Assembly: GCA_001321835.1 (NCBI GenBank)
Contig: JPUR01000089.1
Coordinates: 1-19,581 of the forward strand
Reading direction: 5' to 3'
DNA from: Marinosulfonomonas sp. PRT-SC04
GTDB lineage: Bacteria > Pseudomonadota > Alphaproteobacteria > Rhodobacterales > Rhodobacteraceae
DNA length: 19,581 bases
Part shown: positions 1-6,040 of the stretch, piece by piece
Numbering within the stretch: the stretch's first letter is position 1
Layout of the letters: the number at the start of each line of letters is the position of its first letter
The notes under the pieces: model-generated
Told to the model about the DNA's origin: nothing
What the model saw: the letters and a program-made list of their open reading frames with translations, nothing else
The model's database searches: none
Translations under genes and position numbers: made by a program

Positions 1-474
1 GTCAGTGGCAAAATCATCTGCTCAGATCTGACGGCAGATGACGTCGGTGATCCGACAGCGCTTCCAGACTTATTGGATCAAATCGACGGTCCGGTTGAAT
101 TGTTTTTGGCGGATGGCGCTTATGACGGAGCCTCCACCCGCGACCTTCTCGTCGAACGCTTTGGCGCATCGCTTGAGATTGTGATCCCGCCACCTAAAAA
201 CGCTAAATTCAGCCTGAAGATGGTGCAAGATCCAACCGTTCGCGATTACCATATTGCCCACATCAAGACCCACGGTCGAATGGGCTGGCAAAAAACCTCC
301 GGCTACAATCAACGTAGCCGTGTCGAGACGCAAATGGGCCGCTGGAAGGCCGTCATCGGCCCCAAGCTAAAGGCGCGTAACTTCGCGAACCAGAAAACAG
401 AAGCCAATATTGGCGTCCGCGTGCTCAACCGCATGACCGGGCTTGGCCGCCCCTATTTCGAACCTACCGCCTGA
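1..474 (+). CDS. IS5-family transposase, C-terminal part (cut by left window edge)
   Basis: The frame is open from base 1 to the TGA at 472-474, so only the C-terminal ~157 codons are visible and the true start lies outside the window. A DDE transposase cuts and joins the ends of its own element. The middle catalytic Asp probably lies in LADGAYDG. The C-terminal signature of the IS4/IS5 superfamily, Y-2-R-3-E-6-K, is met exactly by YNQRSRVETQMGRWK, which supplies the catalytic Glu. The ending GVRVLNRMTGLGRP is typical of IS5-family (IS903-like) enzymes. Nothing in the visible part is broken. Whether the element is complete cannot be judged because the left end is missing. Family assignment is confident; the subgroup is inference. 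Confidence 0.9.
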   Translation, partial: VSGKIICSDLTADDVGDPTALPDLLDQIDGPVELFLADGAYDGASTRDLLVERFGASLEIVIPPPKNAKFSLKMVQDPTVRDYHIAHIKTHGRMGWQKTSGYNQRSRVETQMGRWKAVIGPKLKARNFANQKTEANIGVRVLNRMTGLGRPYFEPTA

Positions 475-511
475 AATCCATCTCGGGTAGGGCGCGCTCC
501 CAGCGGCCGAT

Positions 512-529
512 GATCCATGCAACAACGCC
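512..529. repeat. Candidate right terminal inverted repeat of the IS5-family element
   Basis: GATCCATGCAACAACGCC starts 38 bp after the transposase stop. Read from the outside inward it is GGCGTTGTTGCATGGATC, which resembles the GGCTTTGTTGCA-type termini of many IS5-family elements as I recall them. The distance from stop codon to element end (~55 bp) is plausible for the family. The left partner lies outside the window, so the assignment is unproven. Confidence 0.5.
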
Positions 530-604
530 GATGATATCTATGAATCATACGCAGCGTCTAAAAGCAAATTCAATGGCCGGTTTGGCAGTATGCAAGCCGC
601 CTAA
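530..604 (+). pseudogene. Possible C-terminal tail of a gene interrupted by the IS
   Basis: Directly after the candidate IS end, one frame reads DDIYESYAASKSKFNGRFGS and then MQAA before a TAA at 602-604. The mixed hydrophilic composition looks like a real protein end, but 24 codons are too few to identify a family. The same frame is open back to 491 through the IS end, where it would be meaningless. If real, the 5' part of the gene lies to the left of the IS, outside this window. It could equally be chance open sequence. The rest of the gap up to 634 shows no gene and no clear terminator. Confidence 0.3.
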
Positions 605-634
605 AACAACCCTCAACATCATGCCAATACCATT

Positions 635-1873
635 TTAGACGATAAACTCGGCCAGCGTTTCATCATTTGTAATATCACTAAATGTAAAACCGGCAGCATC
701 TATTTTATCAAACAATACATCAAAGTTTTTAGCATCGTTGGTTTCGATCCCGATCAAGACAGAACCAAAATTTCGGGCCGATTTTTTCAGGTACTCAAAG
801 CGCGCGATATTATCATCAGGTCCAAGGATGGACAAAAATTCTTTTAACGCACCAGGCCGTTGCGGCAGACGTAGAATGAAATATTTCTTCAACCCCAAAT
901 AGCGCTGTGACCGTTCTTTGACCTCAGGCAGGCGTTCAAAATCAAAATTCCCGCCAGACGTCACGCAGACCACTGTCTTGCCTTTGATTTGCTCTGCAAG
1001 ATCAGGCAGCGCATCAATGGACAAGGCACCGGCGGGCTCCAGCACGACACCCTCAACGTTCAGCATCTCAAGGATGGTCGTGCAAATTCGGTCTTCGGGG
1101 GCCAAAAGGATGGCATCGGCAGGCACATCTTTAAGCACCGCAAAATTTCGATCACCAATGCGAGCAACCGCGGCACCATCAACGAAACTGTTGATTTTAT
1201 CCAGCGTGACCAGTCTTCCACTGGCAATCGAAGCTGTCAGGCTGGGAGCGCCTACCGGCTCAATATAACGAATTTCCGTATCGACAGAACAATCAGAAAG
1301 ATAAGATTTAATCCCCGACGACAGCCCACCACCGCCAACTGGCAAAATCAGAAAATCGGGTGCACGACCCAGTTGTTCCAACACCTCAACGGCAACCGAG
1401 GCTTGGCCCTCGATCACATCGTCATCGTCAAATGGCGATAAAAAATGTGCTCCAACCTCAGCGCAATAGGCCTGCGCCGAGGCCAATGTGTCGTCAAAAT
1501 AATCGCCAATCAGGCGGATTTCGATATTCCCACCGCCAAAAATACGGGTCTTGTTAACTTTTTGCTGCGGCGTGGTGACCGGCATAAAGATCACACCACG
1601 AACCCCGAAATGCTGACAAACAAACGCCACACCCTGCGCGTGATTTCCGGCACTGGCACAAACAAATGTATCCTGATGCTTAATCACCTTGCGCATCGCA
1701 TTCAGCGCACCGCGAATTTTGTAGGACCGGACCGGTGATAAATCTTCGCGCTTCAACCAGATATCTGCCTCAAAGCGCCCCGATAAATGATCATTTCGTT
1801 GCAAAGGCGTTGCCGCAAACAAGCTGCGCATTGCCTTAGTTGCCGCGACCGCTTTGTCTGAAAAATCTGCCAT
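635..1873 (-). CDS. ilvA: Threonine ammonia-lyase (threonine deaminase), biosynthetic type
   Basis: A cytoplasmic PLP enzyme that converts L-threonine to 2-oxobutanoate and ammonia, the committed step to isoleucine. The 412 residues hold the fold-type II PLP domain followed by one ACT-like regulatory domain (about 330-412, beginning near LRLPQRPGALKEF). PLP-binding Lys52 lies in SYKIRGA, the substrate loop SAGNHAQG is at 74-81, and the glycine-rich phosphate loop GGGGLSSG is at 180-187. A single ACT-like domain matches the short biosynthetic IlvA found in many bacteria. Feedback inhibition by isoleucine is known for the family and inferred here. The ATG at 1873 lies 2 bp after the stop of the upstream membrane-protein gene, with a GAGGGG motif inside that gene's end, so the two are probably co-transcribed and coupled. 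Confidence 0.95.
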   Translation of the reverse strand: MADFSDKAVAATKAMRSLFAATPLQRNDHLSGRFEADIWLKREDLSPVRSYKIRGALNAMRKVIKHQDTFVCASAGNHAQGVAFVCQHFGVRGVIFMPVTTPQQKVNKTRIFGGGNIEIRLIGDYFDDTLASAQAYCAEVGAHFLSPFDDDDVIEGQASVAVEVLEQLGRAPDFLILPVGGGGLSSGIKSYLSDCSVDTEIRYIEPVGAPSLTASIASGRLVTLDKINSFVDGAAVARIGDRNFAVLKDVPADAILLAPEDRICTTILEMLNVEGVVLEPAGALSIDALPDLAEQIKGKTVVCVTSGGNFDFERLPEVKERSQRYLGLKKYFILRLPQRPGALKEFLSILGPDDNIARFEYLKKSARNFGSVLIGIETNDAKNFDVLFDKIDAAGFTFSDITNDETLAEFIV

Positions 1874-1875
1874 AA

Positions 1876-2649
1876 TTACAGCTCACGCCCCTCAATATAC
1901 ACGCCATAAAGCGTGGTCAAAACACTGATCCCAACCATCATCGCAATCCAGCCAACCACATAGGAATAGATCAAATTGATGAGGGATGTCGGGTCTGGAT
2001 TCATATTGCTAGGGATTTGGATAAGCAGGGCAAACACCACGGCAATAACCGCCAATTGGGCAATAGCACCCGAAGCGCTTTGGGTTTTTTCCCAGGAGGT
2101 TTTGAAAGAAATCGGCGTCTTTAAGGCCACGGCCGGAAACACCAAACCAAGCCGGTAGGACAGGTATAACAAAACCCCAAGCAAGATCAGCGGAATAGCC
2201 GCCCCAGCAAAGCCTCCAAGCAATGGCCCAAGCGCAACCCCAAGCAACATGCCCAACAGAACGCCAAATACCATCAGCATCAAAGCCAGCTGAATTGTCT
2301 TGCCAAGATACGCAGAAATCATGCCCGTCAGGAATGGCGGGATCACCGTTTCCGGCACCTCTGCCAGCAGAACAAACCGGTGCCATAGAACCGCAATCCA
2401 AAGGCTGCTCATCAGACCAATAGCAAAGTTCAGCATCATTGACGGGAACAGCCCACTTGGCAGTTCTTGCGGTACAATACCCGCGGCCATTGACTGCTGG
2501 ATGCTCACTAAATCATCTGAATACGTCAGCACATAGTAAGCGTTCGACAGAATGTAGGCCGCATATAAAAACCCGGAAATGCGCAATGCCGGCCCCAAAT
2601 TTCCGAAAACCGTCCGTACTGAATGTATAAAAATCTTCCAACCTTGCAT
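1876..2649 (-). CDS. Multi-pass inner-membrane protein of unknown function
   Basis: I do not recognise a named family. The 257-residue protein is strongly hydrophobic, with about six predicted membrane segments: near 22-42, 68-92, a long hydrophobic pair spanning about 113-172, then 194-212 and 223-248. The loop at 42-66 is polar (YSDDLVSIQQS). It has no obvious signal peptide, nucleotide-binding motif or conserved metal ligands. The third and fourth segments are rich in Gly and Leu (LLGMLLGVALGPLLGG), which suggests tight helix packing. It is the first gene of a two-gene unit with ilvA and diverges from argG across ~130 bp. Proximity alone does not justify a role in amino-acid transport. The start MQGWKIF is the only sensible one in this frame. 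Confidence 0.8.
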   Translation of the reverse strand: MQGWKIFIHSVRTVFGNLGPALRISGFLYAAYILSNAYYVLTYSDDLVSIQQSMAAGIVPQELPSGLFPSMMLNFAIGLMSSLWIAVLWHRFVLLAEVPETVIPPFLTGMISAYLGKTIQLALMLMVFGVLLGMLLGVALGPLLGGFAGAAIPLILLGVLLYLSYRLGLVFPAVALKTPISFKTSWEKTQSASGAIAQLAVIAVVFALLIQIPSNMNPDPTSLINLIYSYVVGWIAMMVGISVLTTLYGVYIEGREL

Positions 2650-2781
2650 CTATCGCCCTTTCGTCAAAATAGTCCCGTGTAGATACCCGTCATAAAGGTG
2701 GCGGGTCAACTGCACACACCTTGCCCTTTGCCCAAAATAGGCGTAATCGCGACACAAACCAAACGGATGTTGGAGAAACAC

Positions 2782-4008
2782 ATGTCTGCGCCCAAAAAAG
2801 TAGTTCTGGCCTATTCTGGTGGCCTTGATACCTCGATCATTTTAAAATGGCTGGAAATCGAATATGGCTGCGAGGTCATCACCTTTACCGCTGATTTGGG
2901 GCAGGGCGAAGAGCTCGGGCCTGCGCGCGAAAAAGCCATACTGCTGGGCGTGAAGCCTGAGAACATTCGCATCGAGGATCTACGCGAAGAATTCGTACGC
3001 GATTTCGTTTTCCCGATGTTCCGTGCCAATGCTCAATACGAGGGCCTGTATCTGCTGGGCACCGCCATTGCACGGCCACTGATTTCAAAACGTCTGGTCG
3101 AAATTGCTGCTGAATGTGGCGCTGATGCCGTTTCACACGGGGCCACAGGCAAGGGCAACGATCAGGTTCGCTTTGAGCTGGCCGCCTATGCTTTGAACCC
3201 AGATATCAGGGTGATTGCGCCGTGGCGCGAATGGGATCTGTCCAGCCGTACCCGCCTGTTGGAGTTCGCCGAACAGCACCAAATTCCGATCGCCAAAGAC
3301 AAGCGTGGCGAAGCACCGTTTTCCGTGGACGCCAACCTGTTGCACACCTCATCTGAGGGCAAAGTGCTGGAAGATCCGGCCATTGAAGCGCCCGATTACG
3401 TTTACCAGCGCACCGTTAACCCCGAAGATGCACCCGATACGCCGGAAACCATCGAGATCACCTATGAGCGCGGCGATCCTGTTGCATTGAACGGCAAAGC
3501 GCTGTCGCCAGCTGACATGTTGGCCGCGCTGAATGAAGTTGGCGGCAAGCACGGCGTTGGCCGTCTTGATCTGGTCGAGGGTCGGTTCGTCGGCATGAAA
3601 TCACGCGGGATTTACGAAACCCCCGGCGGCACCATCATGCTCGAAGCACACCGCGGCATCGAAAGCATCACGCTAGATCGCGGCGCGGCCCACCTCAAAG
3701 ACGAGCTGATGCCAAAATACGCCGAGATGATTTACAATGGTTTCTGGTTTTCGCCAGAGCGCATCATGCTGCAAGCACTGATTGATGCATCGCAAGAGCA
3801 CGTCACCGGAACCGTGCGTCTAAAACTGTATAAAGGCATGGTTCAAACCATCGCCCGCTGGTCAGATCATTCGCTCTATTCCGAAGAGCATGTAACATTT
3901 GAAGATGACGCAGGCGCATACGATCAAAAAGATGCCGCTGGATTTATCAAGATCAACGCACTGCGTTTGAAACTTCTGGCCGCACGAGACAAGCGGGTTA
4001 GAGACTGA
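2782..4008 (+). CDS. argG: Argininosuccinate synthase
   Basis: Joins citrulline and aspartate at the cost of ATP to AMP and PPi, giving argininosuccinate in the cytoplasmic arginine pathway. The protein has 408 residues, normal for the family. The N-terminal ATP-pyrophosphatase (PP-loop) motif AYSGGLDTS is at 10-18. The family segments [14 protein letters not shown] and [14 protein letters not shown] follow in order. The frame is open upstream to a GTG at 2698, but I place the start at 2782: GGAG at 2772-2775 sits 6 nt before this ATG, and the product then begins [14 protein letters not shown] like its relatives, while the extension has no family resemblance. It diverges from the membrane protein-ilvA pair. 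No arginine operator was recognised in the divergent region. Confidence 0.96.
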   Translation: MSAPKKVVLAYSGGLDTSIILKWLEIEYGCEVITFTADLGQGEELGPAREKAILLGVKPENIRIEDLREEFVRDFVFPMFRANAQYEGLYLLGTAIARPLISKRLVEIAAECGADAVSHGATGKGNDQVRFELAAYALNPDIRVIAPWREWDLSSRTRLLEFAEQHQIPIAKDKRGEAPFSVDANLLHTSSEGKVLEDPAIEAPDYVYQRTVNPEDAPDTPETIEITYERGDPVALNGKALSPADMLAALNEVGGKHGVGRLDLVEGRFVGMKSRGIYETPGGTIMLEAHRGIESITLDRGAAHLKDELMPKYAEMIYNGFWFSPERIMLQALIDASQEHVTGTVRLKLYKGMVQTIARWSDHSLYSEEHVTFEDDAGAYDQKDAAGFIKINALRLKLLAARDKRVRD

Positions 4009-4342
4009 TTTCGTCCGCTGCCAACCTGTTATAATATGGCTTGCTCAGGTCCAAATAATCGCCGGTTTCACCGGGGCCGATCACCTTCAGCCCCGGTGAA
4101 ACCTGTACTTCGACGCACCGCCCCATACCAACGCGGCCCCCAAGCCCCATCAATCATATGCTTTTAATAGAAATGCGCATTACCGTGCGGGTAGTCACCC
4201 GCGCATCGGATGCTCTAAACTGGTTTTTGCCGGATATGCCGTGTAGCCAACTCATCCCAGACCGCACAATCAGACGCGCAGCAAAATCATACAGCATCCC
4301 TGTCGATAAATTTCGTGGCCAGACCACATCACGATTTTCATT
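3998..4342 (-). pseudogene. Decaying or split small reading frame downstream of argG
   Basis: On the minus strand one frame stays open from 4342 down to the TAA at 3998-4000, apart from a single TGA at 4154-4156. After that stop an ATG at 4148-4150 opens 50 codons, MGLGGRVGMGRCVEVQVSPG and onward through GETGDYLDLSKPYYNRLAAD. Before it, an ATG at 4295-4297 opens 47 codons, MLYDFAARLIVRSGMSWLHG and onward. The downstream part has protein-like composition; the upstream half is less convincing. No good ribosome-binding site precedes either ATG. The frame runs 11 bp into the 3' end of argG. I recognise no family. It could be a pseudogene with one nonsense change, a 50-residue small protein, or chance. 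The stretch 4343-4490 holds only the msrA leader. Confidence 0.35.
4064..4103. terminator. Perfect 14-bp hairpin after argG, possible terminator
   Basis: GGTTTCACCGGGGC (4064-4077) and GCCCCGGTGAAACC (4090-4103) are exact inverted complements around a 12-nt loop, 56 nt after the argG stop. The GC-rich stem would be stable and suits a transcript end, but no T-run follows on the plus strand (CTGTACTTCG), so it is not a classic intrinsic terminator. It could instead protect the argG 3' end. It also lies inside the minus-strand reading frame described at 3998-4342. Confidence 0.45.
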
Positions 4343-4367
4343 TCAACATCTCCAAGTCCACGAAACT

Positions 4368-4465
4368 TGATCAATTGGTAAAAGCAAATAACCAAACGGT
4401 AAAATACAATCACTGATGCGTGATAACCGATCTTTACCGTTGCCTGGAATTTCGTTCTGATCAAT
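4368..4465. promoter_or_regulatory. Nested inverted and direct repeats in the msrA leader region
   Basis: Three layers are visible. ACGGTAAA at 4396-4403 pairs with TTTACCGT at 4433-4440. Between them ATCAC at 4409-4413 pairs with GTGAT at 4420-4424 around a 6-nt centre. TGATCAAT occurs at 4368-4375 and again at 4458-4465, exactly 90 bp apart. GGTAAAA is also repeated (from 4377 and 4398). The block ends shortly before the msrA ribosome-binding site, so it may hold operator sites or an RNA fold that controls msrA. No known regulator motif was recognised and the promoter itself is not clear. Confidence 0.3.
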
Positions 4466-4490
4466 GTTACCCTTAAAAAGGAGTGTTCTT

Positions 4491-5153
4491 ATGTATATGA
4501 TCTTTAATCAGATAAAACCCTTGGCGCTATTGGTTTCGATTATCGTCGGCCTAACGCTGACCTGCACGCAGGCCTATGCGGGAAAAACCGAAGTCATGGT
4601 GGTGGCCGGAGGCTGTTTTTGGTGTGTCGAATCTGATTTTGAAAGTGTGACAGGGGTGATTGACGCCGTATCAGGATACACTGGCGGCACCACCAAAAAC
4701 CCAACCTATAAACAAGTGGGGCGCGGCGGAACGGGCCATTATGAAGCCGTGAAGATTACCTATGATTCAGGTAAGGTCAGCTATGATAAACTGCTTAATT
4801 TGTTTTTACGCTCGGTTGATCCAACCGATGCAGGTGGCCAGTTTTGCGATCGCGGCGAAACCTATAGAACAGCGATCTTTGTCTCTAATGCAGGGCAGAA
4901 AGCATCTGCTGTGCAAGCCATCGCCGAAGCAGGCAAGGCGTTGGGCCGCAAAATTGTAACCCCGATTTTACCCGCAAAACAGTTTTACAAAGCCGAAGCT
5001 TATCATCAGGATTATTACAAGGGGGCCAATATTGTGCTGACCCGTTTTGGCCCAAGGCGCCAATCAACCGCATATAAACTCTATCGCAAATCCTGTGGTC
5101 GTGACGCAGATCTTCGCAAACTATGGGGCCGGGCTGCACCTTTTGCCAATTAG
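4491..5153 (+). CDS. msrA: Peptide-methionine (S)-S-oxide reductase, exported
   Basis: Reduces the S-epimer of methionine sulfoxide in oxidised proteins. The catalytic motif GCFWCVE is at 41-47, with the attacking cysteine at 42 and a further one at 45. Family segments follow: YTGG with GTGHYEAV, the DPTD...DRGETYRTAIF stretch, and KAEAYHQDYY near the end. A late cysteine in KSCGRD is a candidate resolving residue. I choose the ATG at 4491 because AAGGAG at 4478-4483 precedes it by 7 nt. An upstream in-frame ATG at 4464 lacks such a site. The 220-residue product then starts with a clear signal peptide: a hydrophobic core, then AYA before GK, so cleavage is expected after residue 30. I infer a periplasmic enzyme, unlike cytoplasmic MsrA. 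The stop lies 2 bp from the end of the convergent kinase gene. Confidence 0.93.
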   Translation: MYMIFNQIKPLALLVSIIVGLTLTCTQAYAGKTEVMVVAGGCFWCVESDFESVTGVIDAVSGYTGGTTKNPTYKQVGRGGTGHYEAVKITYDSGKVSYDKLLNLFLRSVDPTDAGGQFCDRGETYRTAIFVSNAGQKASAVQAIAEAGKALGRKIVTPILPAKQFYKAEAYHQDYYKGANIVLTRFGPRRQSTAYKLYRKSCGRDADLRKLWGRAAPFAN

Positions 5154-5155
5154 CA

Positions 5156-6040
5156 CTAAAAGCCGTTTTTTTTCAGAAAAACATCAACATCAGCACGCAA
5201 AGGGATCGCATCAGCGGTGCCTTTGCGCGTAACCTTTAGGGCCGCGGCAGCAGATCCAAGCGCCATAGCAGCCTGAACACTTAGCCCCTGGTCAAGCCCA
5301 GCGGCAAAATAGCCTGCAAACGTGTCACCCGCCGCCGTGGTATCAACCGCCGTCACAGAAAATGGTGCGGCGTGGATGGTTTCGCCAGTAGCGGGCCGCA
5401 GCCAATCAGCCCCATCAGCCCCTTTGGTTACAATAATTTCAGAAACCGGCAAATCCAATAAATCAGTCTCTAATCCGGCGCAAATCTGTTCGGATTCGAC
5501 CTTATTCATCATCAGAATTGTAATGTTTTTTAGCACTACCTTAACCGCCTCGACCGAAAATGGCGCGGCAGAATAGATGACCTTTAGGCCGCGGTCACAG
5601 GCAATCTTCGCCGCTGCGACCTGAAGGTTGGTTTCATTTTGCAATAATAATATATCACCACTAACAGCCCCCTTTAAGGCCGCCTCGATATGATCAATAT
5701 TTTGGCAATCATTGGCGCCTGAAAACAAAACAATCGCATTTTCACCACCTTGATCAACGTTAATTATCGCGTGACCGGTCGGTGTACCAATCCGGCTAAT
5801 GAACCGCGTTTCAATCCCGTAGCCAGCAATTTTATCGACTGCCCAGCCCCCATCGGGACCGACCGCACCGATATGAACAACCTTCGAACCAGCGGCGGCG
5901 GCGGCCACTGATTGGTTTATACCCTTCCCGCCCAGGCCGGTTTCAAAACTGTTGGCTGTCAGCGTTTCCCCAGGCTGTGGCAGATGCGCAACATTATAAA
6001 TATGGTCCGCATTGATTGATCCAAGGTTATAAATTGTCAT
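5156..6040 (-). CDS. rbsK: Ribokinase-type PfkB-family carbohydrate kinase
   Basis: A 294-residue cytoplasmic kinase of the PfkB family, which phosphorylates sugars or nucleosides with ATP. The substrate motif GGKGINQ is at 37-43. The C-terminal signature DTTAAGDTF (233-241) holds the catalytic base Asp239 in the anion-hole sequence AAGD. The start NLGSINADHIYNV also matches ribokinases, whose opening Asp contacts the sugar. Ribose is the best guess at substrate, but no ribose transporter or rbs genes are present here, so another sugar or nucleoside cannot be excluded. Its ATG abuts the TAG stop of maeB (TAGATG), and the ribosome-binding site AAGGTGG lies inside the end of maeB. Translational coupling to malic enzyme is therefore likely, although the two functions share no obvious pathway. 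Confidence 0.85.
   Translation of the reverse strand: MTIYNLGSINADHIYNVAHLPQPGETLTANSFETGLGGKGINQSVAAAAAGSKVVHIGAVGPDGGWAVDKIAGYGIETRFISRIGTPTGHAIINVDQGGENAIVLFSGANDCQNIDHIEAALKGAVSGDILLLQNETNLQVAAAKIACDRGLKVIYSAAPFSVEAVKVVLKNITILMMNKVESEQICAGLETDLLDLPVSEIIVTKGADGADWLRPATGETIHAAPFSVTAVDTTAAGDTFAGYFAAGLDQGLSVQAAMALGSAAAALKVTRKGTADAIPLRADVDVFLKKNGF

Noticed and set aside
2009..2401. 130-codon minus-strand frame inside the membrane-protein gene
   Set aside because: Same-strand alternative frame of a strongly hydrophobic gene; Trp/Gly/Ala-rich composition typical of frame-shifted membrane coding.
4158..4464. Plus-strand frame 4158-4370 and minus-strand frame 4270-4464 in the argG-msrA gap
   Set aside because: Neither has a ribosome-binding site or protein-like motif. 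The second runs through the msrA leader repeats. The frame at 3998-4342 is more convincing.
5149..5157. TTAGCACT resembling the left half of CIRCE near the msrA stop
   Set aside because: No GAGTGCTAA partner follows at 9 bp, and it lies at a gene end, not in a promoter.
5159..5173. Run of eight T after the msrA stop, as an intrinsic terminator
   Set aside because: No stable stem precedes the run, and the bases encode the end of the kinase (Lys-Lys-Asn-Gly-Phe) on the other strand.
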